Source of the DNA: Darksidea phi
Taxonomy: Eukaryota > Ascomycota > Dothideomycetes > Pleosporales > Lentitheciaceae
Direction: 5' to 3'
DNA length: 19,989 nucleotides
Assembly: GCA_030770425.1 (NCBI GenBank)
Contig: JASJFT010000403.1
Span: 1-19,989, forward strand
The notes under the pieces were generated by a model, which saw nothing but the letters and a program-made list of their open reading frames with translations, made no database searches and was not told where the DNA came from. How positions within the stretch are numbered: the first letter of the stretch is position 1; each line of letters starts with the position of its first letter. Of this stretch, positions 9,151-19,989 are shown piece by piece. A program made the translations under genes and the position numbers.

Positions 9151-10660
9151 TACTTGTACGGTAATTCTTAAATAAGGGCCTAAGAGTATCTTTTAACTAG
9201 ATCTTTTAATTCTTCTTTTATATTAATATTACTTATATAATCTACCCCTTTAGAACTTTTTATATACGTTATTACTTTTTTATAAAATTTATAATACTTC
9301 TTTAATAGCTTTCTATTTTAAGTAACCCGATATTTAGTTATTTAAATTTATTTAATATTTCGTAAAGATCTTTTTATAATTATTAAAAAAGACTTTATAC
9401 TTTTATATACTATTTTTATATAGCTAATCTAGCTATTTTATAAGAAAAAACTTCTTATTATATACTATCTTATAGATAAGAATAGCTTTAACTTTATATT
9501 AATTATTATTATTAAGCTTCGAATACTATATAGACCTAGGTCTAAAGTTTAGACCTTTTCTTAGCTTAATTTACTTCTCTAGAAGTAATATATAGAAAAT
9601 AGAATATAGTTAAGATATTAATAAAGATAGCTTAAGTTAGTAGTTTAGCTTTCTATACTTAATTTAGATAATAAAGAATTCTAAGTACTTTATATCTAGC
9701 TTCTTTAAAAAATACTTAATCTTAATATTAATAACCTTTAGAATTACTTTTTTACTAATAATAAAATACTTATATATTTATTTTAAGTTATACTAATATT
9801 ATTAGCTCTTTTAAATATAGATTAATATATTTTAAGTATTAGAAAACTATTATATCTAACTAGTTAGAAAGTCGACGACTTTCTAATATATACTTAAGAT
9901 TTTTCTATTTATATTTTAATTACTAAGAGGTTAATAAAGCTAATACTTATCTTCTATATTATTAAAATTCTTAGATTTAATACTTATTACGACTTTAATA
10001 AGATATATACTATAATTTAAATAAATCTTAAAGTTATATATATATCTTACTATTAGAAGTAGCTAATACTAGTTATTTTACTAATAATTTAAGTATATTT
10101 ATAGGTATAATTTAAGCTTCTAATTCTAGTATTTCGTTTAACTATCTATTTATAGATAAAAAGCTATACTTATTTATTATTTAATATTAAAATAAAAATA
10201 TATATCTAACTAGAATTTATTAGTAAAGATAAAGCTCCGATCTAAAATTAGTAATAATAAGGATTTAATCTTAATAAATACTTTTATAAATAATAGATTA
10301 ACTAATATATTTATAATAATATTCTTTATTATAAATAGGTACCGGACTAGTTTTAAAAAGTAGTTAATAAGTACTAGTACTATATTATAAACGTTATCTT
10401 TAGAATTCTTAAATCTTAGTAGATTAGTAATAAAGTCTAAGAAGTAATTATATTATAACTTCTATAATAAAAGAATTAATTCTAATAATCTTTATAGCTT
10501 ATATCTTTATACTTTATTTATTTAATATATTATATAGCTTTATATATACGTATTAACCTTTACTTAAAGTTTTAACTAATAGTACTTTCTTTATAAAAGT
10601 TTAATAATTTTATTTATTTTATAATAACCCCTTAGAAGGTTATTATAATTTTTTATAAAA
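9150..10660 (-). pseudogene. Chromovirus G1 pol: integrase and chromodomain
   Basis: Reading the minus strand, the degenerate zinc-binding N-terminus lies at about 10650-10470. The first catalytic Asp is intact in DFITNLLRF (codon 10437-10435). The second Asp is intact in ILDRSFIFTNKF (codon 10242-10240; family SDRGSxFTSxF). The third block reads IDSxTK, with the catalytic Glu now Lys (10134-10132; family TDGQTE). A GPY/F-type C-terminus follows (VILKVINIKIK, KKLDIKYLEFFII). Then a chromodomain at about 9515-9400 reads YKVKAILIYKIVYNKKFFLIK followed by TAG codons where Trp is expected. The product would integrate element cDNA, with the chromodomain giving heterochromatin targeting. Scattered TAA/TAG codons inactivate it. 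Downstream of about 9340 only a short basic tail is readable. Confidence 0.9.
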
Positions 10661-12730
10661 ATAGCTTAATAAAGAGCTTTATTATTAGAAATTTATACTT
10701 TTCTTACTATTTAAAGAATACCTTTTAAATTTATAATCTATAAAGATACGTCTTTTTATTCTTTTTCTATTCTTAGACTTTTATATATACTATATATTCT
10801 TATAATAAGCTATATTACGTTTCTATACTTCTTAAATATAGTTTAATAATAGTCTAGAAGTTTTCTAGCTAAAGAACAAGTTATTATTTATAACTTTTAA
10901 TAAAGATTTATATAATATAAAGATAGAAAATACTTTATAATATTAAAGAAATATTAAAGTTAGATCTAAGCATTTTAATTATTCTTTAAATTTATTATTC
11001 TTACTTATAAATAGATTAAGATTAATAGATAATATATTATTAAAAACTAATACTATACTAGAGGATTCTATAGTAGAATAATTTACGTCGTTTTTAAATA
11101 TCTAATAAGTTACTTATAGATTCTTATTAATAAGATTAAATTTATATACTATCTAATCTATAGTATATAAAGTTATAAACTTCTAAAATATTTATACTTA
11201 GAGTTTATTTTAGAGTATAAGAAGTATAATATTTCTTAATACTTTTTCTTTCTAAGTTAAAAGTCTTTAGTATAATTAGATTATTATAATAGTATATTAG
11301 CTAAATTCTTTATACTAGACTTATATTTAATCTTAAAGTTAAAATAAACTAACTCTTTAATCTAATATATTTATTTAGATAAGAGTACCTTTATAGATAT
11401 AAAATATCTTAGATTATTATAATTATATAGTATACGAATAGTATTTAAAGTATATTTAAAATATTATTACTACTATTTAAAAGTTTTTATAATAGTAAAT
11501 AACTCTTTATTATAAGTATTCTACTAAATTTATAACCTAGTAAATTTACGACTAAAGAATATAACTAGTTTTTAATATTTCTTTATTAAGAGTATTATTA
11601 TTTATAGTTATAATAAAATAACTATTATAGTAAACTCGAAGATATTAATAATAATTATTACGAGTTTTACTAGATTAAAGTATTAAAGAATAAAGACTTT
11701 TATAAAGAGTTTATAAAGTATAAGAAATATATTATATATATTCTCTAGTTAGAACTAAAGAGTATACTACTTTATAGGATTCTTCTTAATCTTTTTTAAC
11801 TTTTCTACTAACGCGTTCTTATTAGAATCTTATTAAACTAGTATCGGATTCTATATAAAGATTATATATTTTAGAAGTAAATAAATAATATCTAAGTAGT
11901 TATATATAAATTATTAATAAAAGTTTATAAATTTAAGAAATATTTAGATATCCTAATAGTTCTTAGACTCTAACTACTTTTTAATTATTTAGATCTATAC
12001 TAGGTCTATAACTATCTTATAAAGGGTTATAATAAAATTAAAAAACTCTACTAATTTTATAAAAAAGGTATACTTTAAAACTTTATAATAAAGTTCCTAA
12101 TTATATAATCTTTTAAGAACTTTATAAATATATTATTTATAATTCTTCTTCTCTTTAGAATATATAAGAATATTATCTAAATAGATAATATATATTCTAT
12201 TTAATAAACTACTTAAAACTTTATAGATATATAATTAAAATATAGTAAATATATTTATAAGACTAAGTAATATTACTAAATATTTAAAATAACTATAGTA
12301 TATTTTAAATACTATCTTCTACTTATCGTTCTTTTTAATATATATTTAATAATATACTTTATAAAGATCGAGTTTTATAAAGATCTTAGTTCTAAATAGT
12401 TAGTCTAATATTTTATTTATAAGGGGTATAAAGTAATAATATTTAATTATTATCTTATTTAAACCTTTATAATTAATATATAGTTAAAGTATACTATTAA
12501 CTTTAGATATAAAAAGTATTAAGATTCTTCTTATTAAAGATTTACTAGGTCGAATCTATTCTTTCTTTAAAGAGTTATTAAGGTATTTCTTTAAAATCTT
12601 AAATTCTTTTTTAAAGAGATTATAAATAAAAAGATTTAATAATATCTTTTTCTTCTTAAGATTAATTAAATAATTATACTCTAAGTTAGAAGTAATTTTA
12701 CTAATAAGTTTAGAACTAAAATATTAAAGT
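10661..12730 (-). pseudogene. Chromovirus G1 pol: reverse transcriptase and RNase H
   Basis: The minus strand carries a clear Ty3/Gypsy RT. IRPSKS lies near 12565-12535, YKGLNKI(I)IK at about 12470, IKLDL near 12377-12362 (family FTKLDLRDAYHRI) and the active-site block IYLDNILIYS at 12186-12157 (family YLDDILIYS, with the second Asp now Asn). RNase H follows at about 11650-11260: NTYNKELFTIIKTFK (family YDxYDKELLAIVExFK), YNYNNLRYFIS (family TDHxNLRYFM) and FNFKIKYKS. A linker without recognisable motifs covers 11200-10660. It would copy the element's RNA into DNA. Two of the six surviving CpA dinucleotides lie in this linker (10877, 10971). Confidence 0.92.
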
Positions 12731-14494
12731 TAATTATAAAGATAATCTAAAAATTTTATAACTTTTTTAAAGTTAATTTTTTTATTAAAATTATTATAGA
12801 AAGTATCTAAATAGTTTTTAGATTTTTATTACTTCTTTTAATAAAGAGCTACGACTCTTTATAAAGGGGTATTTATTATTAATATTATAATCTAGAAGAC
12901 TATAGCCTTAGATAATTATATTAATTTAAAGTATTACTTTATATAGTAAATAAGATAATTATAAAATTATAAAATCTAGTTTTTTAATTAAAGTAGGCCC
13001 TATTTATTTTAGTATTAAGTATCTTAAGACTTATTATCTTCTAAGATTTATATTTTATTAATAAATATTTATAAATACTTTATAATCTTTATAATAGTAG
13101 AATACTAAAGTTAATACTTTTTATTATTTATAAGTAATCGAGTATAAAAGCTTCCTAAATATAATACGTATACTTTTTTTCTAGATTATAGCTATTATAG
13201 TAAATTATTAGATATTATCTTAATCTTAATATACTTAACTATTACTCTTTTATTCTACTATTTAAAATATCTTTTTTAATAATCTATTTAAAGGTCTACC
13301 TTATATAATTATAGCTTATTAAGAATAAGATTATAGCTATTTATAAAAGTAATCTAAAATATTTAAAAATCTATTATTCTTATTATATCTTATAAATCCT
13401 ATATTATTATTATAATAACGTATAGCTCTTCTAAATATAATAATATACTAAAGACTTAATATATTTAAAGCTTTTTATATAATAATATTTTAAAAAGTTT
13501 TACTATAATATAAAGTTCTTTTTAATAATATTTAAGTCTAATCTTATATCGAAAAGGTTTTAAATCTATATTAGAATATTTATAAAAAGATATATCCTTA
13601 TATTACTAATAATTTATAAAAATTTATTATTAGTATTTAGTCCTAGTAGTATTATAATAATATTAATAACTAAAGCTTATCTTTTTTTAAGAACGAGTTA
13701 ATCTTTACTTCTTAAGATTTATCTAATCTATTATCGTCTTTAAAATAATATTTCTAATAGCTTCTCTTTTAATTAATCTTAAATTAGAATATTAATACTA
13801 TACTTTTAAAGTATAATAGGATTTTTAATAAAGACTATCTAGTATTATCCTATTAAAAGAACTTTTAATTCTATTTCTACTAGCCGAAATTACTTAAAGT
13901 TACTAAAGATATAGTATACTTTTTATTTATAATTAAACTAGGGCTAGAAATCTTTAAAAGAGTAGCTAGTATAGAAATAAAGTATATTACTATCTTTATA
14001 TTCTATAAAATACGTTTAAACTATATCTAAGTTTAGATATTTTTAAGCTAGCTACCCTTTTATATTATAAATATCTTTAATATATTAGGACTTATATTAC
14101 TACTAAAAGGCTTTATCTTTAAAATAACTTTATAAGTTATAAAATAGTTAAAAAAAAAGTTAAAGTTATTATTCTAGTACTATTTAATATTCTAAAACTT
14201 AAAATAGTTATTAAACTTTATTAAAATAGGGTTCTTTATAAGACTTTTAAGCTTTATCTATAGCTAAGATTATATAATAACTTTATTATTATTAATAGCT
14301 TAGTTTAGTAGATTATAATATACGTTATTCTTAATAAATATTATAATCTATATAATATACTTAAGAATATTAATAATAGTAAAGTTAATTTAGAAGAGAT
14401 TATTAATATCTCTAATCTAATAGTCTATAGCTTAAGTTATTAGAGTTCTCTTTATTAAATCTAGTATAGAAGGGTTCCTAATCTTAATTAGATT
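12731..14494 (-). pseudogene. Chromovirus G1 gag and protease region
   Basis: Position (between 5' LTR and RT on the same strand) argues for gag plus protease. The part adjoining RT reads as the usual pre-RT segment with an SxxYDYxLxLRRxK-type block near 12690-12620, resembling the family's P-x-YDHKIxL. Further upstream, repeated TAA/TAG codons prevent recognition of a capsid or CCHC knuckle, and I could not place the protease active site with confidence. No sign of inserted elements or large deletion was noticed: the span is about normal for gag plus protease. Confidence 0.6.
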
Positions 14495-14518
14495 AAATAG
14501 CTCTTAATAAATATTATC
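14495..14518 (-). other. Candidate primer-binding region of G1
   Basis: On the minus strand the bases just inside the LTR end read gataatatttattaagagc. The segment ttattaagagc resembles the tatcagagc-type start seen after LTRs, with CA altered to TA. The tRNA cannot be named after this much mutation. Confidence 0.35.
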
Positions 14519-14951
14519 TATTAGGGGTAGATTAACTATAGTTTAAAAAGTACTTATAACTAATTTAAAGATTACTTAAACTATATTAAGATTTATTTAT
14601 ATAATCTTAATCTAATTAACTAGTATATCTTAATATTAAAGATTAATTAGTATTTATATTACTTTAACTAGAAGTACTTTATCTAAAATTAAAGTATAAA
14701 TAGATATAATATAGGCTATATATAAGATCTTAGGACTAAGTATAATTAACTAGAAGTTATAATAGCTAAGATAGCCTTCTAATTAACTAATAATAGAATC
14801 GGTATATTAAAGCTATCCTAAGATAGTACTATAAGGGTATAAGAATAAAGGGTTCTTATATCTAAATAGGGCTTAATATACTAAATAAGCTAATTAACTA
14901 TTAGACTAATCCTTAGGATTATCTAATCTACTAACTAAAATAGAAAATAAG
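14519..14951 (-). mobile_element. 5' LTR of G1, truncated at its outer end
   Basis: It reads leftward on the minus strand from 14951 and ends ctacccctaata at 14519, a form of ...ctaaca after RIP. Its first 190 bases align with the G3 LTR (5765-5995). Roughly the first 36 bases of the LTR, which G3 shows as tattacgacc..., are missing because arm B starts at 14952. A TATA-like cttatatatagcc lies near 14724-14712 and would suit the element promoter. The LTR lies directly upstream of the gag region of G1. Confidence 0.75.
14712..14724 (-). promoter_or_regulatory. TATA-like box in the G1 LTR
   Basis: The minus-strand word ttatatatagcc sits mid-LTR where an LTR promoter is expected. In a region this AT-rich such a match is weak evidence, and the box may itself be a product of CpA to TpA mutation. 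Confidence 0.25.
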
Positions 14952-16677
14952 TATAAGAGGCGGAACCCTAAGGGTATATACTAGATAGAATATAGATAAA
15001 TTAATAAGAAGTTATAAGAGCTCTAGATAAGAATTTTATATAGAAGGACTATCTACTCTATAGTAGACTACTTTAAAGAAGAAATCTAAGATCTTTATAA
15101 TAAGAAGTTTTACTTTAGACTTAGTTTATTATAACTCCTCTTCTTTATCTTTAAGTATATTAGAGGGCTAACCTTTAAAATAGTATAATAATAACTCTTA
15201 CTTAGATACGTAGTCTAGATAAGTTTAAATATTATCTTTTAAAAGTATTTCTATCTAAGCTTTAAAGTAAAGTTATTTAAGTAATAGGTTTATTATCTAT
15301 ATAATCTCTAATATAGAAGTATTTATCTAAGTTATAGTAAAGTTTAATATATAGTAGATTTAGGTATAATCTTAATAAAGACCCCCCCCTATAGATTTTA
15401 TAAGCTTTTCTTTATAATTATAATAATATTTAATATATATAATCTTTAATATTATAAATTTATCTTTACTTATATTCTAATAATAATAAATTTTAATAAG
15501 GTTCTCTTATCTTACTATTATATAGAATAATAGTAAATATTTAAATAAATATAAATATTATACTCTTTCTTCTATTTTAAAATAATCTCTTTAACTCTTT
15601 TTACTCTTACTCTTTATTATTTTTAGTTTACTATACTTCGTCTTTATTTTATTAGCTTCTAGTCTTTTATTATTTCTATACTTATACTAGTTATATAATA
15701 TCTATAATAGAATTCTTACTTTAAGTCTTTAAGAAATAGATTACTATAACTACCTTTAAATAGAAGTACTAGTTTTCTATACTTCTCTTTAGTATTTTTT
15801 CTAAGAAGACTTTATAATAACTTTTTAAAAGTTCCTTTATTAATTTATATAAGGTTAAGAGTTTTAAAATTTTAAAAATAACTTTAATAAAGAAATCTAA
15901 AGCTTTTTATTAAAACTTTATTATTATAAGTAGTAGTAAGAGCTTCTTTAGTAAAAATAATAATATAAAATACTTCTTTAATTAACTTATATATTCTAGA
16001 CTAATATATTATAAAATAGTAATTAAAAGATATAACTCTCGTCTAGTAAGACTCTTTAAAATTTATTTTAATAAATAATTTAAAAGTAATAAGTTACTAA
16101 TAATCTTAAGTAAACTATAAGAGAGATTTATAATATTATATATATTTAATATACTAAATTTCTAAATAAGTAAGACTTTTAGTATTATATTTTATAGTTT
16201 AATAAAAATAAGATAATTAGTTATAAAACTTATATAAAGTTCTATATAATTTATCTTAATATCTTTTTTATATTTTTTACTTTAGAGTTTAATTCTTTAT
16301 ATAATTTACTTAAAGAGATTTATAAAAAGAATATCTTTAAGATAAACTATAATAAGAAGTTACTTTAGACTTTCTAATATTTAGTTAAAAAAGTTCTTAA
16401 TTATATATTTATAGTCTATAAGGTTATAATAGTATATAATAGAACTATTAGGTCTAAGATTCTTAATAAGTTATCTTCTATCTTTAATAGTAGTACTAAA
16501 ATCTTTAATAATATTCTTAGCTAGCTATAAAAGATTAATAGTAAGTTTTATATATTAAATATAAGTTTCTTTCTTCTTTTAACTATTATCTAAAGTTAAT
16601 ATTCTTTAAACTAATCTTTTTAAATATTTAAATAATATCTTATTTATAGTAAATATAATAATAGAGGTAATAGTTAA
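14952..16677 (-). mobile_element. Repeat arm B (inverted copy of arm A)
   Basis: B is the reverse-complement partner of 104-1829, with the same length and the same terminus (tataagaggcgg at 14952-14963 on the plus strand). On the minus strand it lies directly downstream of the G2 chromodomain, and its end abuts the cut G1 LTR. This layout is what a G2-family element inserted into the G1 LTR would give, with B as its 3' portion. The G2 span from about 17130 to 14952 would then be an unusually long LTR (about 2.2 kb) or an extra ORF plus LTR. It carries an 8-base C run (15382-15389) where arm A has no matching run. No protein domain is assignable. Confidence 0.75.
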
Positions 16678-17130
16678 CTACTATAATAAGAATAAGATTA
16701 AGGGTAAGAGATTAGCTAATATAATAGACTTTAATAGAGAGTTACTTATAATAAAGATTAATAAGACTCTAAAGTAAAAGTATAAGTCTAAGAAGTAATA
16801 AAAGAAAAATTAATATTATTAATATATAGTAAATTTCCCTTTAAAGAAGCTTATAACTTAGTTTAGTTTTTAAGAATTACTATAGAGTAGTTTCTTTCTA
16901 TATATTATTTTTAAAGCTAAGTAACTATACTTTAATAATTATCCTAAATAGTATCTTCTAGAGTAGAAATATTATTATAGTTCTTATTAAATTCTTATTA
17001 CTTTAAATAAATTTCTTATTATAAAATCTTATAAATTATATTTTTTAAAGTATTTATTAAATTAATATCTTATCTTTTCTATAGTCTTCTCTATTTAAAA
17101 GTATTAGGAGGAGAGTATAAAGGTTCTATC
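16678..17130 (-). other. G2 3' non-coding region joining arm B
   Basis: No domain is recognisable. It is probably continuous with arm B as the 3' end of G2; arm A is cut before this part, so the homology cannot be tested within the window. A second purine stretch (aaagggaaattt, minus strand, near 16848) is another possible polypurine tract. Confidence 0.4.
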
Positions 17131-17145
17131 TTCCCTTTTAAAAAA
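17131..17145 (-). other. Candidate polypurine tract of G2
   Basis: The minus strand reads tttaaaagggaag followed by atagaacc, shortly after the chromodomain reading ends. Its position and purine content suit a primer for plus-strand synthesis, but the expected LTR start (TG, now TA) is not unequivocal. Confidence 0.4.
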
Positions 17146-19989
17146 AAGTAAGAAAGCTTTATTTATATTACGTAGAGGGGTAGTAATTTCTTTTTAATAG
17201 AGTAATATTATAGTTCCTTTTAAATTAGATATTAATTTCTAAGTTATTATAATATAACTCCTTTATTTAACTTTATAATAAAGTAATTTTTCTTAGTCTC
17301 TTTTTTAGAGCTTTTTACTTATTATTTTATCTATCTTCTATTCTTCTTCTCCTTTAATTTTAATAGTAGGAGATTACTAATTATTATTAACTTAACTAAG
17401 AAGTAGATTTCTTAGAACTAAATAAAGATTATTAATATAGAATACTAGGTATATATCTAAAAGGATATCTAGTTCTATATTAATAGAGAAGACTATATAT
17501 TTTATATAAAACTTTATATTCTTTTAATTAAGTTTCTTATTAAGTTTAGAGTTAGATAATTATATATTATACTATAATTATATTCTATCTTCTACGTAGA
17601 GTATAAATACTTCTTATCTTTTTTTATTAATTTAAAACTCTTATTTCTATTAAGCTACTACTATACTTAATTATACTAATTTAAATATTTTATAAAATTT
17701 TTTAACTATACTTTCTACTATTTACTTTAAAGAAAGAGAAGTATAATATTAATCTAGAATATTTACTTTAGTATTTTATTAGATAAAATCTATATTATAA
17801 CTATATTATAGAAAAAAGGGGCTTACTTTAGTTAAAGCTATATTCTTACCCTTAATAGCTATCTATACTATAAGGTATAGACTTATTTAATTACTTTAGT
17901 CCTAGTTTATAAATTAGTAAAGATAGGTTTCTATTATACTATTTATTTACTTTATTAAACTATTTATCTTAGAATAGAATATTATAAAAAGATAGTAGAT
18001 AATATTTAGTCTATTATATAGATATATCTAAAAGTCTTTTATAAATTAATTACTTTAATCTAATATTATTATATTTAAAAACTAGTAGTAAGTAATTATA
18101 TTCTTAATAAAGGCTTTTACTACGATCTTTATTCTAATATTTAATAAGGAAATAAGAGTAATATTCTTACTAAACTAGTTTATAATTATTATAAGATTAT
18201 AGTATCCTTTACTCTTTAGAAGATCTATAATAAAATCTATTAAAATCTTCTTTTAAATCTAGTCTAGTAAGAGAAGAAGATATAATAATCCCCTCTTTAG
18301 TTTTTTCTAAGGTTTTATCTAGCTATATATATTATAGTTTTAGATATATATTTAAATAGTAGTAGATATTTCTAATTAAAAGAAGTTATAAATAAAGATT
18401 CTATATATAGACTTATATCTAGAATATCTTATTACTAGTTTATTATAGAGTATAGAGATTAAATACGTATATAATAATTTTAAGTCTAATATTTACTTTC
18501 TACTTTAAAAAATTATATATTCTTTATTATCTAATTTATATTTATTTAGGAAGACTTTTAGATTAAAATAAGAAGGGAATTTTTATACTTCTATATAGAT
18601 TACTATTTAGACCTCTTAGTATATCTTATCTTTATTAACTATTAGACTTTATAAAACTTTTAGGTTAAGAGATATAATAAAAGTTAAAAAAAAGAATTAT
18701 CTCTTACTAAAAGAATTTTATAAGAAGTACTCTTATTACTAGAACTAATAATACTTATAAATTAGCTAGATATTCTTCTAGATAACTTAGTTTAATAGAT
18801 TATAATAATTAGAAGTATTACGACTTTACTCTCTTATTTAAGTTATTTTATAGAATATCTTATTCTTTTTAGAATAGTATATTTACTTAAGTATTAGTAC
18901 TTCTTAAGTAGTATTCTAAGATTATATTAATCTAACTTAAAATATCTAACTAATAAATATATCTCTTACTTAGTTATTTAGCTATAATAAAATACTTTAG
19001 ATTCTTATAGTTTATTATTACTTTAATATAGGGAACTACTTAGAGTTTATTATTCTACTCCTCTATATACTTAATAACTATAAGTAATTCTTTATTATAG
19101 ATAATATAGTTACTTTCTATTAATAAGTTCTTTACTAAGAAGTAAGTTATAATTCTTATTATTTTATTCTTTCTAATCTAAAAGAGAGTTTCTCTAGTAG
19201 TCTAGCTAGAGGTATTAGCTTTTAGGATTATTTCTAGCTTTAAATTAAAGTAGACTAAAACTAACTTTATAATAAATATATTCTTTAGAACTTTAAAAGC
19301 TTTTTATTATTACTTTCTCTATATAAACTCTATATTCTTATTAGTTAGTTTAATAAGTAGAGCTATAATCTTTAAAAAGTTCTTAATAGATTACTAGTAG
19401 AAGTTAGTAAATCTAATAAAACTCTAAACCCTTTTTATTAATAAGAATACGACTTATTTCTATATAATCTTAATCTTTTTTAAGTCTATACTAATTCTCT
19501 TTTTTATCTTAATAATATACTTAAGATATTAGGTCTTCTTTATACTAAACTCGCTCTTCTTAATATCTAAGTAGAGATTTATAATATTTAGTTTCTTAAT
19601 TACCTTTTAAATTTTATTCTTATAGTTCTTTTTACTATTAAAAGAATAAATAAGAACGTCGTTAATAAATATAAAATAAAAGTTATTAATAAATTTATAA
19701 AGTATATAGTTAATATATCTTTAAAAGATATTAAGTATATTTACTAGTTTAAATAAGATAATTAACTACTTATAAAGATTAAAATATATTTAAAAGATAA
19801 TCTTTTACTTATCTTCTTTTATAATTTAAATCTTATAGAAGGTTTAAATTATATCTAATTTAGTAAACTATTTAGTCTTACTAATTTATCTAAGGATTTT
19901 CTTAATAAGAGGAAGTAGATAATAGTCTTTTTATATAATTATATTAAGTATATAGTAGTCTATATAGAATTAAAGACCTTCTTTAAACT
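17146..19989 (-). pseudogene. Chromovirus G2 pol: RT (partial), RNase H, integrase, chromodomain
   Basis: Translating the minus strand gives, in order: RT with KLDII near 19860 and active-site block IFINDVLIYS at 19673-19644 (family FIDDVLIYS); the post-RT block FTNFY at about 19430-19405 with IIALLIKLTN; RNase H at about 19250-18960 with SNYIIYNKELLIVIKYIEE and INYKNLKYFIIAK. Integrase follows with IDFIIDLLKSKGY at about 18250-18205, LDxSNxFIKDF at about 18067-18035 (family SDRGSxFxxDFW) and a degraded TDGQxE block near 17965. A chromodomain at about 17355-17215 reads KGEEE, KIDKII, LLYYKVK then a stop where Trp is expected. RT runs off the right edge. Motif wording differs from G1 and G3, so this is a separate lineage. 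In-frame stops throughout make it inactive. Confidence 0.9.

Noticed and set aside
104..19989. Mitochondrial or plastid DNA because of extreme AT content
   Set aside because: No mitochondrial gene, tRNA or intron is readable; instead there are Ty3/Gypsy pol domains on both strands and a specific CpA/TpG deficit, which AT bias alone would not give.
104..19989. Open reading frames as protein genes
   Set aside because: All frames are broken by many TAA/TAG codons, and the only protein similarity comes from retroelement domains read through those stops. No host gene could be supported.

Overview
This window reads as gene-free, AT-rich constitutive heterochromatin from a filamentous ascomycete (Pezizomycotina) whose repeats have been saturated by repeat-induced point mutation (RIP). 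The basis is direct: outside the first 72 bases, CpA and its complement TpG are almost gone (I find six by eye in about 19.9 kb), TpA is everywhere, CpT and some CpG survive, and former Gln/Trp/Arg codons appear as TAA/TAG. GC is roughly one fifth by eye. No intact protein gene, tRNA or rRNA is visible. Species cannot be named from this sequence.

Layout. 1-72 is a short stretch that still has CpA/TpG, closed by a 31-nt poly(A) run (73-103). 104-1829 is repeat arm A, present again in inverted orientation as arm B (14952-16677). 1830-5728 is the 3' part of a plus-strand Ty3/Gypsy chromovirus, here called G3: RNase H, integrase, chromodomain, a 25-codon tandem duplication, a polypurine tract, then an LTR starting at 5729. 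G3 is split by a 1.1-kb element, C1 (2481-3577), flanked by a perfect 14-bp target-site duplication. A second copy, C2 (6622-7795), lies downstream with its own different, perfect 15-bp duplication. 7811-9150 is unassigned.

9150-14951 is a minus-strand chromovirus, G1: truncated 5' LTR, gag region, reverse transcriptase, RNase H, integrase and chromodomain in order. It converges on G3, and its LTR is related to that of G3. 16678-19989 is the 3' part of a third, distinct minus-strand chromovirus, G2 (RT running off the window, RNase H, integrase, chromodomain). Arm B lies immediately downstream of G2 and ends exactly where the G1 LTR is cut. Arm A ends at the same base where it meets G3 coding sequence. 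The simplest reading is that A and B are the long 3' ends of two G2-family insertions nested into older chromoviruses.

The elements do not act together in a pathway. The window is a layered record of insertion, RIP and later decay. The most novel item is the C1/C2 family: about 1.1 kb, no terminal inverted repeats, long target-site duplications, an internal 35-bp repeat that varies between copies, and no recognised coding domain.
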